Shown here piece after piece: positions 12,373 to 22,724 of a stretch of DNA of 64,000 nucleotides (its first letter is position 1; each line of letters opens with the position of its first letter). The DNA lies in the NCBI RefSeq assembly GCF_013373865.1, contig NC_050468.1, forward strand, positions 17,006,774-17,070,773. The letters run 5' to 3'. Source of the DNA: Monomorium pharaonis (taxonomy: Eukaryota > Arthropoda > Insecta > Hymenoptera > Formicidae). The position numbers were made by a program, and so were the translations under genes. A model generated the notes under the pieces. It was not told the origin of the DNA, did no database searches, and worked only from the letters and a program-made list of their open reading frames with translations.

Positions 12373-12410
12373 TTAATTTAATTTAATTTAAGAATGTCTC
12401 AAAAGAGACA

Positions 12411-12413
<3 letters not shown>

Positions 12414-12455
<42 letters not shown>
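12414..12455. repeat. (GA)n microsatellite
   Basis: About 42 bases of GA repeat, 76 bases upstream of the next exon, inside the intron. Confidence 0.97.
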
Positions 12456-12458
<3 letters not shown>

Positions 12459-12531
12459 CCAGAGAAAGAGCAAGAAGAGAAAGAAAAATAAAAATCTATG
12501 ATAAATCTACTAATATTTATTGGATTTCCAG

Positions 12532-12832
12532 GTGATACTGTTTAACCCTACCGATTATCCAGATATGACCACCGGTGGTGTTTCAGAGATTTTTGGAACG
12601 CCTCTTTCTGAGACATTTGTGGACGTAACCATGACGGGTTTTCTTAGTGCTGACGTTATTCAATCTTTCCCTAAGACTCAACGCAATTGCATTTTTATGA
12701 ATGAAGACCGCGCAAGATTCGACGGTGCGATATATACTTACAGTGATTGTATTGCTGATTGTATAATTCGCAACATATGGAAGGTTTGCGGATGCAGACC
12801 GTTTATTTACACACGTCGTGGCAAACATGAAT
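12532..12832 (+). CDS. DEG/ENaC channel, long extracellular-loop exon
   Basis: Acceptor ggatttccag|gtg and donor t|gttagt enclose exactly 100 codons plus one base. It starts VILFNPTDYPDM, includes SFPKTQRNCIFMNED and YSDCIADCIIRNIWKVCGCR, and ends PFIYTRRGKHE. This is the finger/thumb region of the family: the H/F-x-P-x-(D/E)-x-P motif, Q-R-x-C, Y-x-x-x-C-x-x-C and C-x-C-R-P-F-x-(Y/M)-P/T. At least five of these cysteines are at canonical disulphide positions. This is the longest and clearest exon of the gene; the minus-strand open frame over it is a shadow. Confidence 0.96.
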
Positions 12833-15260
12833 GTTAGTAAAATATATTAACAATTTTATTTACTGTCAATAGTTGCTTAATTCTCTTATTTACTGTACAA
12901 AAATTATATTATATTAATCTTTATAAATATTCTAAATAGTAAAATTATTTCTAAAAAAAAAGCTTAACTATTGTATTTTTCTCTAATTTACCTTCAGCAA
13001 AAATATTTGAATATCATACAAAAATTTGAAATGCATAAAAAGCTTCAATTATAATGTGACTACTTCGATTTTCATAAAAAAAGGAATAAAAAAGAAAAAT
13101 AAGAAAACAACCTGAGCGAACAATCAATTTGATAACATTATTGACAATGTATCTTTTAAAGCCAATAAGATTTCCATCAATTTTTCTTATGTCTCTCACG
13201 TTTCGATTTTTTTTACTTTGTTACAAAAGTTGAGATAAAACTAAAAAAATGTTTGCAATAATATTAAAGAAAAATACGATATAAAAATAGTAATTTAAAA
13301 TAATCATTAAAACAATTGTTAAAAAAGAAAGTTGTAAACTTATTCTTTACTTAATTTACAGATTAAAATACAGATTAATTATATATAAAATATAAAATGT
13401 AATTACTTTCTATTGGTAATATAAATTATATATAATTTATATTAAAACAAAGATTAAAAATGTGTATTCAAATTTAATTATTTATTAGATATTTGATAGA
13501 ACAATATTTAATTAATTATATGACAAAATTTTATAAAAATTATAATTTGCAGTTATTACATTTACATATTAGGTACATTTATAAAAAATAAATGTAAACT
13601 TGAGTTTTTATAAAATATTAATAATTAATTTTAAAATAATATTTCGACAAACTATGTTGTGGCAAATCTTAGTGAGGTATTTACAATATAAAATTTGAAA
13701 TAAAATTGTTCCATAATTAAAACAATATTTTTATCCGCATTATATATAAAACATTTAGAGATTCAATTATTCAATATACATGTTTACAAAATTGCATAAT
13801 TGCATTATTTCTAAATTATAATAGAAAAGTATTGCAACATAAAATATTATTTATATGTACATTTAGCAACACAATTTTTGAAATAAAATGGTAAAATTTG
13901 TACACCAATTTTTAACAAATATTATTTAGAATCTTTATTTTGACTGCTGCGTTATGGCATATTATCTTGTAATCTTATTACGAAATTTTTAATTTATAAT
14001 GTCATTATGCAATAGTTTTTTAATATGTTTATTGGAAATATTACACTAATCACAACGAAATTATAACTATGTGATAATTAAAAGAAACGTACGTACCACA
14101 ATAGACATGATTCACTTTTATCAGTTAAAAATATAACTTAAAACTAGAGGTAAGATTTAAATGGACGATACGATAAGGATCGTATCTTAAAGAATAAATC
14201 GGGTTTCCCTAAACCTGTACATTCTCTTACATCTCGACGATTTCTTTCTTCTATCACGAAGTCGAGAGGCGTGGGTGGCAATCTGTAAAGGAACGTTGCG
14301 CGCTGCATTGCGAGGTGTACGCGTTCGCGAGCTTTCTAACGAGGCTTTACCACGGGTGGCTTAAAGCATTAAAGCGGATCGCGTGAAGCATCGCTCTGTA
14401 GGATTAACTTACCGTGGCCGAGGTTCTAGCAAAGAAGAGGAACTCGCTGAAAACGGCACCGTGCCGCATGCAACGCCGAGTATTCCTATCTCCGTCCTTT
14501 CGTTTTAAAGCCGCTTCGATTGCTCTTTTTCTCGCGCTCCATCGATAGCAGGGCGTGCTTGGAGTCGTTTTTCTCGCGGCTGCCTCCTCCGTTCTCCATA
14601 TTAATCAACAACACGTGCAACGACGCTCGCGTTACTACACGGCGTATTCCCCATTCTTCCTTATACTGCTCAAAATATGAAAATTTTTTTGCAAATTCTT
14701 ATTTTTTATATTTTTATTTAAATGCTGAAAGTAGATTTTCTTATGATAACGTAACTTTATCTGATGACTGTAATATTGTACGATATGTTATAAACCTTTT
14801 TACTTGTTAAATTTATAAAGAAATAAAGAAAACAGACAACGATTTTTGGCAATATAAACAATCTAATTTTTAATGATAAATTTAGTAGTAGCAAAAGCAT
14901 ATAATTTTTTAAAAATATATAATTGATTAATATTTAAATTTATCATGTTTCTATACGTTACTTTAATTACACTCTACACGCAATTCACGAATATAATGTT
15001 GATATTTAAAATTGTAAACTTTAAATTTCTTTTATATTATGTAATATGTTCACACATATTTTAATGTTAGAAATAGGAACGTTATGATAAAATGTAAATA
15101 TCTAATTTAGTTTCAAAAATTTGATCTAATTTTTAAAAAATTTGTTTCAAAAAACTTTAATTAAAGTTACTTTTTCAAATATTCTCTTTTTGTTAATTTT
15201 ATAAATATTTATAATAAATTATATAATTTCTGTATAAAATGTCTTTGTTATATGTTTCAG
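12833..15260 (+). other. Intron 2.4 kb with a GC-rich island at 14210-14660
   Basis: The intron is AT-rich except for an abrupt CpG-rich island at about 14210-14660 (runs such as ttgcgcgctgcattgcgagg). An open stretch at 14520-14810 covers the island's right part, but no splice sites link it to the channel frame. The island may be regulatory or a captured fragment. Confidence 0.55.
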
Positions 15261-15314
15261 ATTCACTCCGTATTTGCAACAATCTAGACTTACAGTGCTT
15301 ATCTAAGTATAAGT
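15261..15314 (+). CDS. DEG/ENaC channel, 54-base micro-exon
   Basis: A short exon between tgtttcag and the donor t|gtaaat. With the split codon from the previous exon (t|at = Tyr) it reads YSLRICNNLDLQCLSKYK plus one base. This matches the family block V/I-C-N-x-x-x-x-x-C-L-x-K-x. A competing donor eight bases upstream (gtataagt) would break the frame into the next exon, whereas this one joins in phase as K-S-K-W. It is too short to show up in ordinary ORF lists. Confidence 0.87.
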
Positions 15315-16406
15315 GTAAATGTTATTATATTGTTAATTCCAAAACAGTTATTATTTTACATAAATACTTTTATGACTTTATATTTATTAAAGAATAGTCT
15401 CGTTTAGATTATTAGGCTAGATCTTTGTGCTAATATTTTTTATGTAATTTTATACACATTTTTAAGTTCTTTAAATGCACGCCGAATAAATTTTTGGTCA
15501 GCCTAGTTCTAAATTGATAAAGAATAGTAACATTATAATATTAAATTTAATAATAAATTTAACCTTTAGTAATTATCCCGGTCTATCTGACCCCCAACAA
15601 ATTTTTAAATCAACAGTACTAAATTAAAAAAAAAATTAAAAATAAAAGTAACTAAAAATTGAAAGAGTTATGAATTCTTGAGTACAAATGTTTAAAAAAT
15701 TTTTTTTTCAAGATTTTTTTTTAAGATCCCATGTTATTATTATTAAATTTTTCGGAGATGTGATTACTAAAGATTACTAATGATGATGTTAACGAGCGAT
15801 TATTACAGCAATAATGTTAATAAGATTTTTTTTTCAAATATTTTAAAGAAATTATTACAAAGTATAATATTTCAATTAGAAAACCTGAATGTTCCGTTTT
15901 TTTTACAAATGATATTTATGCTTCAATGATAGAATTGACTAAACCATCCACCATGGAAGGACAGAAAATCTAGATTCTTTAACTAATGTGTTATTTTTTG
16001 TAATAAATTCTTTACAGTATTTGAGGGAAGGATAAGTTCTTTACATCATATAACAGTTTCTTATTAATTAGTATTATTATTATTAAACTGATTGCTAATT
16101 TAATATTGTAATATTACTATATCATCATATTAAGATTTCTTCCATATTTCTTGTACAATTTAGAAATTTATTTCTAAGCTAAAAATAAGAATATTATTTA
16201 ATTAATTGTGTTTCTGTATATTAATCTATATTTTTTATTATTTAATACTTATATTATTTATAATTTATTATACAAATAAATTATTAACCTATTCAATACA
16301 GTTCGCAATTATACATTGACAGCTATCGATTAAAGTCGACAATTGTATGAAGAAGTTAATTATGATTATAAATACTTATTATTTTTTCGTTTTCTCTCTG
16401 GAATAG
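15315..16406 (+). other. Intron 1.1 kb
   Basis: AT-rich, with no feature beyond T-rich runs. The open frame continues upstream of the next exon to about 16343 but is intronic by acceptor choice. Confidence 0.75.
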
Positions 16407-16572
16407 CTAAATGGATGATGATTTTGCCTCATGAAGATACAAACAACATTTTTAAACAAGAAAAAAACGGTTTGCATTGTCACAATTGTTATCCTGATTG
16501 TGAGGATTTTAATTACGAAGTATCTACTTGGAGGAGTTACATGTCTCCCGGTGCATTCAATACTAACTTATT
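16407..16572 (+). CDS. DEG/ENaC channel, C-x-x-C-x-P-D-C exon
   Basis: Acceptor ctctggaatag|ct and donor tt|gtatgt enclose 166 bases. It encodes KWMMILPHEDTNNIFKQEKN, GLHCHNCYPDCEDFNYEVST and WRSYMSPGAFNTNL, with a split Ser codon at the start and a split Leu at the end. The H-C-x-x-C-x-P-D-C-x-x-x-x-Y motif is the distal disulphide cluster of insect pickpockets (normally C-x-C-L-P-D-C; here the first pair is spaced C-x-x-C and Leu is Tyr). The frame is fixed by both neighbouring exons. Confidence 0.93.
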
Positions 16573-16663
16573 GTATGTATTGTCCTTGTTAATATAAAGA
16601 TTGAAATATTTTGAATATTGTTCTTAAAAAAAATGTCAAGATATTTTTGTTGCGTAATTTTAG

Positions 16664-16770
16664 ATGGAATTACAATATTACTAATGAAGGAGTGCTGCAT
16701 GTATACTTCTCAAAATATGGCACAATTATATTGAAACAAGATGTGGCTATTTACTGGTACGAAGTTATGA
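16664..16770 (+). CDS. DEG/ENaC channel, pre-TM2 exon
   Basis: Acceptor aattttag|a, 91 bases after the previous exon, and donor a|gtaagt. It reads WNYNITNEGVLHVYFSKYGT then IILKQDVAIYWYEVM. V-Y-F-x-x-x-x-x-x-x-x-K-x-D-x-x-Y-x-W-Y-E-x-M/L-S is the family's palm strand leading into TM2. The last base starts a Ser codon completed 5.7 kb downstream. That Ser is at the position known as the degenerin (DEG) site in this family, where large residues lock the channel open. Confidence 0.95.
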
Positions 16771-18420
16771 GTAAGTACAGATTGTTAAGAAATTATACTT
16801 GAAAAAAGAGCATAAGTTTAAATTCTGTAAATCAGAACTTTTACATAGATTATTAATATTATTTAGTTTAATAGACATATTTTTATTAGATTAAAAGATT
16901 TTAAAGAAGTAAAATAAACTCAATTGATATAAAATTAATTATAGATACATATAAGTTTTTTTCTTAATTTATAGTTTTTCAAATAGATTTTGCAAATATG
17001 TATTCAATTATTTTACTTGTTTATTATAAAATTTACTTTTAAAAAAATTTTTAGTAAAATCTATATAAATAATTTTATAAAACAATTAAAAATGATGTAA
17101 AAAGTGTAGACAAAGTTAATGTTTTTATTGAACTATTTCTAATTAAAATATCTATATCTAATATTACGACACGCTTCATATTCATAGATTTGAAAAGATA
17201 ATGCTTACTTGTAATTCTATTTTTATTTTTAATATCTTTAATCAACATACTGCAAAAAAAGAAATTATAAAGAATCACCGTTGCGTTTGATATGAAAACC
17301 AACGTAAATCTTTTTCACAGTTGATACAAAACATATGAAAAAGATATAACATGTAGCGGAGATAGAGTAGTGGAAGAGAAATTTTCTGCCCGCGTCTTCT
17401 GTAGGATGCCCGAGGGTTCTCAAAAATGGAATTTTAATATCCGAATGTGTATAACGTTTCTCTACTTCAGTCTAGTTTCTGTGAAAAAAAGATAATACTT
17501 CTCACATAGAGCACAATTTCTAGTTGCTGGTACTTACTTTGCGAACAAATTGCTGGAACGAGAAATATATTATGAGAAACATAAAAAAGTTTACTAGACA
17601 TTTGACTTTTTATGATTCCAAACATTTAATTTTAAATATTTTTTAATACATATAATTAATATACATTAGAAAATAAAAATTGTAAATTTTATTATACAAG
17701 ATGTCCTAAACGAAATGTATATTTCTTTTAAAGTAAAAGAAAGTGATTTTTATTAAAAATCTTGAAAATTTTGAAGAATAAATCAAATCATGCTCTATGG
17801 AATAATGATATTTTTAATTGTCGATTCCGACTAGAAATGGACTATCTAGATGAATGAAATACGCGCACGCGGGTGTGTGTATGTGTTTATATATTTAGCA
17901 ACTAAGAGAAAAAAATAGCATGTAAATATTATCCCAACAAAATTACCTTTTTAAAAAAGGTAAAAAAAAGCGCCAAGTGTTTGGTTTTTCCCTTAAGCAA
18001 AAAAATTATTGGATGTTTTAACCTAAGTAATATAAGAAAGAAATCACAAATTCAAGATAAAATTTTTAATCAAATTCAACCTAAGTGGTATATACTTTTG
18101 GATGGTTCAACCTAAATATTATACTCACACATAAATTAACTTCTCTACAATAATAATGATATCTAAATATTTTGCGCCAATTATAAGAACAAATATTTTT
18201 ATAAAAACTAAAACATTATTACTATTCTTTAGCCAGTTTTTATAATACAAAATTTTTTAGATTTGACACTATAAAATTAAAGTATTACGTTTTTTTTTTC
18301 TACAAAAGTAATGATATATATAGAAAATGCGCCAACTATAAAGTAGATGTTTATACAAGCTAGAACATCTACTTTATTATGCTTTGGCTGACATTATAGT
18401 TTAATTTTTTATTAAGCCCG

Positions 18421-18516
18421 TATCAGACTAGAGATTGATATTGAGATTGAAATGAAATATAACCAATTAGTTAGTCAAATTCTAATTCAATCTCAATCTC
18501 AATCTCTAGTCTGATA
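18421..18516. repeat. Hairpin nested in the left arm
   Basis: tatcagactagagattgata at the left pairs with its inverse at the right (ending ctctagtctgata) over about 31 bases with a 34-base loop. The stem contains a repeated gagatt/aatctc motif. Confidence 0.85.
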
Positions 18517-19074
18517 TAGCTTTGATTGTCTTAAGTTTGTCTTTAGATACAATTTCGTTAATTACGAAGTATTTTAACGATAAACTTAAGAAGATTCTTA
18601 AATATAAGATTAAACTATAAATATTAGCCTTTTGTATTAAATATTGGCTGCTGTGCGCCGATACGAGGCTGCTGTGCGCCTGCAAAAAACAATTGTCAGG
18701 AAGTATATTGGCAAAGAGTAAAGAAAATAATATTGAGCTGGTAAATAAGTTTTAATACAAACAAATTATAAATATTACAAATAAATATTTTAATACAAAT
18801 AAATATTTTACTACAAAAACTTGGCGCTGCTAAACCGAATAATTTGCTTTAATACAAAATCATTTTCTTACAATCTCACTTACATATTAAAACAATACAT
18901 ATAACATATACGCATGCATGAGAGAAAGAAAAAGAGAGAGACAGGTATTCGAACGTATGCACGCATAAGAGACAGATACTACTTTCTTAAAAGTAAATCG
19001 CTTCCTTATAAACTAATAAGTTATATTATACTAAACTTAAGTAAATCGCTTCTCTATAAACTAAGTTATATACT

Positions 19075-19076
<2 letters not shown>

Positions 19077-19108
<32 letters not shown>
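19077..19108. repeat. (CA)n at the palindrome centre
   Basis: A short CA repeat in the unpaired centre of the foldback element. Confidence 0.95.
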
Positions 19109-19473
19109 TCAGATGCACATACAAGAGAAAAAGGAAGAGCTGGCAAATTATTCGGTTTAGCAGCGCCAAGTTTTTGTAGTAAAATATTTATTTGTATTAA
19201 AATATTTATTTGTAATATTTATAATTTGTTTGTATTAAAACTTATTTACCAGCTCAATATTATTTTCTTTACTCTTTGCCAATATACTTCCTGACAATTG
19301 TTTTTTGCAGGCGCACAGCAGCCTCGTATCGGCGCACAGCAGCCAATATTTAATACAAAAGGCTAATATTTATAGTTTAATCTTATATTTAAGAATCTTC
19401 TTAAGTTTATCGTTAAAATACTTCGTAATTAACGAAATTGTATCTAAAGACAAACTTAAGACAATCAAAGCTA

Positions 19474-19569
19474 TATCAGACTAGAGATTGAGATTGAGAT
19501 TGAATTAGAATTTGACTAACTAATTGGTTATATTTCATTTCAATCTCAATATCAATCTCTAGTCTGATA
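19474..19569. repeat. Hairpin nested in the right arm
   Basis: This is the mirror copy of the hairpin at 18421-18516, as expected from the large palindrome. Confidence 0.85.
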
Positions 19570-20060
19570 CGGGCTTAATAAAAAATTAAACTATAATGTC
19601 AGCCAAAGCATAATAAAGTAGATGTTCTAGCTTGTATAAACATCTACTTTATAGTTGGCGCATTTTCTATATATATCATTACTTTTGTAGAAAAAAAAAA
19701 CGTAATACTTTAATTTTATAGTGTCAAATCTAAAAAATTTTGTATTATAAAAACTGGCTAAAGAATAGTAATAATGTTTTAGTTTTTATAAAAATATTTG
19801 TTCTTATAATTGGCGCAAAATATTTAGATATCATTATTATTGTAGAGAAGTTAATTTATGTGTGAGTATAATATTTAGGTTGAACCATCCAAAAGTATAT
19901 ACCACTTAGGTTGAATTTGATTAAAAATTTTATCTTGAATTTGTGATTTCTTTCTTATATTACTTAGGTTAAAACATCCAATAATTTTTTTGCTTAAGGG
20001 AAAAACCAAACACTTGGCGCTTTTTTTTACCTTTTTTAAAAAGGTAATTTTGTTGGGATA

Positions 20061-20510
20061 TCACGCATTTTGTAATGTTTATAGACCACTTAGATTGAAT
20101 TTAATGTATCTATCACTTAGATTGAATATCTTGAATTTTGTAAATTTTTTGTTAAAGGAAAATCACACACTTGGCGCTTTTTTTACCCTTTTTAAAAAGG
20201 TAATTTTGTTTGGATATCACGCATTTTATATTTTTTTATAAACTACTTAGTTTTATAGACCACTTAAGGTTACACTCTAAAACTTTCTCTTTGAGAAAAA
20301 TTTTACTAAGAAGTTAAAGTTTATATAACGGATATAATACTATAAATTTTTAAATAAAATTTTTCTTTAGAGCATGTTTTGGAACCATGCCTAAGTTGAA
20401 TTTGATGAAAACGATTATCTTGAATTTCTGTCTTCCCTTAAAGAAGCCCACACACTTGGAGCCCTTTTTACATTTTTATTTAAAAAGGTAATTATGTTTG
20501 GTCACTAATT
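20061..20510. repeat. Two degraded extra copies of the foldback terminus
   Basis: After the right end of the palindrome the terminal motif recurs twice in direct orientation: cacacttggcgcttttttta...aaaaaggtaattttgtttgg near 20163-20213, and cacacttggagcccttttta...aaaaaggtaattatgtttgg near 20449-20501. Both are preceded by related gaatttgat/atcttgaattt sequence. They look like nested insertions or a small tandem amplification of the end. Confidence 0.7.
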
Positions 20511-20533
20511 TAATTTAAATAATATATTTCCTG

Positions 20534-21790
20534 AAAAATCATTAAATAAATGATTTAACCAATACTACATATGTCACTTGACACGGGCTGACCCGTGGCC
20601 CGAGCAACCTGCGTAACCGATTATTAAAATAAAATAGCTCTCTGATTTTACATTAGTATCGATGAGAAATGAGATGTATGATGTAGAAGATTTGTGTATT
20701 GGTTAAATGTTGCTGTAATTGTCAATCAATATTAATTATCTAACAAAATTTCAAATCAAATAAATGGTTTTAACAATACTATTTTATTCTTTACTAGTAA
20801 CATATAATTGTATCTTGGTGACAAAAGTAATACCTTGGTGATGATGATAGTTTTTATCCTTATAACATGATTGACAATTACAGCAATAATACACATTTTC
20901 TACATCATGCAACATCTCATCTACCTCATCAACACCAGTATAAAATCTGAGCTATGTTATTCTCTGATTATTTAATTTTACATTTGTGTCAATCTCATTT
21001 ATTTCATCGACACAAGTGGAAAATCTTAATGAACGATGATTAAATAGATGAGATGTTAAAAATCATTAAATAAATGATTTAACCTCCACTACACATGTCA
21101 CTTAACAGGAGCTGACCTGTGGCCAGAGCAACTTATGTGACCGGTTAAAATTAAAAATAAAATAGCTCTGTAATTTTATATTAGTGTCGATGAGAGATGA
21201 AATATTGTATGATGTAGAAGAATTGTGTATTGGATAAATGTTGCTGTAATTGTCAATCAATCAATATACTATTTTTATTCTTTACTTTATTATCCTTACA
21301 ACATTATCATTGAAATTACAACAATAATTACACATTTTACATCACGCAACATCTCATCTACCTCATCGATAAATCTGAGCTATGTTACTCTCTGAAATTA
21401 ATTAATTTATATTGGTGTCAATGATTAAAATCATTAAATAAATAATTTAACCTCCACTACACATGTCACTTGACAGGAGCTGACCTGTGGCCGAAGCAAC
21501 TTATGTGACCTGTTAAAATAAAATAGCTCTGTAATTTTATATTAGTGTCGATGAGAGATTAAATATTGTATGATGTAGAAGAATTGTGTATTGGATAAAA
21601 AATGTTGCTGTAATTGTCAATCAATATTATACTATTTTTATTCTTTACTTTATCCTTACAACATTATCATTGACAATTACAACAATAATACACATTTTAC
21701 ATCACGCAACATCTCATCTACCTCATCGATAAATTGAGCTATGTTACTCTCTGATTAATTAATTAATTTATATTGGTGTCAATGATTAAT
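20534..21790. repeat. Three-unit tandem array of foldback units
   Basis: Units begin at 20534, 21058 and about 21427 with aaaatcattaaataaatgat, followed by gtcactt(g/a)aca and ggagctgacctgtggcc (first unit: cgggctgacccgtggccc). Unit lengths are about 524, 369 and 364 bases. Within each unit the first half (agctct...gatgagaaatgagatgt...gatgtagaa...tgtgtatt...attgtcaatca) is inverted in the second (tgattgacaattaca...aatacacatttt...catctcatctacctcatc...gagct). Each unit is therefore itself an imperfect hairpin. Confidence 0.82.
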
Positions 21791-22476
21791 AATAATAAAA
21801 CCTCATATATAACCTATCATCTTCACACAACTAATTCACGGCGCGAGCGAGCCACTGGTGACCACGTGACTTATACATTGCCATATACGGTGCTATAGTG
21901 ACGATGCGAACGCCACACGGTAGTAGATGAGCGAAATGGATTTTCGTCCCTCATTTTCGGCACCCGCACTACCCGCAGAGATACCAACAAGGTTGACGAT
22001 GACGACGACGTATCTTAAATGAAATTTTGGCTTTTCGGACTTTGCGTCGCGATATCTCCATTCATAGGACATGTAGAGAAAAAATAAAAATAGTTTTCTA
22101 ATATAAATCGACCCCAAGCTTTCGATTGAGCTTACTTAGAAACTCGATCGATTTAACCGTTTCTGAGATTCAATAATCTCGAGTGCTCGCAAGTCGCGTA
22201 CTCGCGTAAAGAGCACGGTCGGGCTCGCGCTGCGCTTTCACTTGGCGCGAGCCACTACCGTGTCTCTTGATTTGATTTACATTGATAAAAGAATAACGAA
22301 CTTGTAAAAAAAAAATTGCTGTAAAAATTTGTTATCTCTTTTACAACATAAATCGCTAATACATGCAAGTAAAGCTTTCTTTAAGAGTAAATACTAAAAA
22401 CACGCGGCCGTTTCATCAAATTATCTTATTCTTTCGTGCTATGGAACATTGTATCATAAAAACGGTTATTTTGTAG

Positions 22477-22724
22477 GCGAAATTGGCGGTATATGTGGCG
22501 TTTTCATCGGCTTCAGTTTCATCAGTGTAGTGGAGCTTGTGTACTTTTTTATATTTCCCAATTTACTCCCTAAAAAATCATTCTTGCAAGAAGACGACAA
22601 TCACAAGAATAAAATTCTACCGATCCGAAATGAAACTATATGGATGTTACATTGGAACGAACTGATACCGCAATCTTGGTATTCGGCAAAATATGGCCAT
22701 TTTCCAAACAAAGTTAGACATTAA
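22477..22724 (+). CDS. DEG/ENaC channel, TM2 and C-terminal exon
   Basis: Acceptor attttgtag|gc completes the split Ser codon. It then reads EIGGICGVFIGFSFISVVEL, VYFFIFPNLLPKKSFLQEDD, a charged tail, and NELIPQSWYSAKYGHFPNKV before a TAA stop. G-F-S is the G/S-x-S selectivity filter, and the following F-I-S-x-x-E-L-x-Y-F-F is the conserved second half of TM2. The cytoplasmic tail is about 50 residues, normal for the family. The frame agrees with the exon at 16664-16770, so despite the 5.7-kb repeat-filled intron there is no sign that the gene is broken here. Candidate poly(A) signals (attaaa/aataaa-like) occur within 100 bases downstream but none is decisive. Confidence 0.95.

Larger units (their letters stand above)
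17932..20058. mobile_element. 2.1-kb palindromic (foldback) element, two 916-bp arms
   Basis: The left arm is 17932-18847 and the right arm 19143-20058. Both are 916 bases and, wherever I compared them by eye, essentially identical as reverse complements. The ends read tcccaacaaaattacc and ggtaattttgttggga, flanked by TA on both sides. The 295-bp centre holds (CA)n and a partial direct repeat. No transposase is encoded. This is a foldback or very-long-TIR element; TA duplication would point to Tc1/mariner-type mobilisation, but because the flanking TA could also be part of the inverted repeat this is inference. Equal arm lengths suggest recent origin or ongoing conversion between arms. Confidence 0.85.
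16771..22476 (+). other. Intron 5.7 kb packed with inverted and tandem repeats
   Basis: This intron splits the DEG-site Ser codon. From 16771 to 17931 it is plain AT-rich sequence. Then come a 2.1-kb palindrome (17932-20058), partial copies of its end (20061-20510), a tandem array of foldback units (20534-21790) and a short GC-rich stretch at 21830-22270 (gcgcgagcgagccact..., ctcgcgctgcgctttc...) that holds no recognisable exon. Confidence 0.8.

Noticed and set aside
12583..12828. 81-codon open frame on the minus strand
   Set aside because: Shadow of the long extracellular-loop exon.
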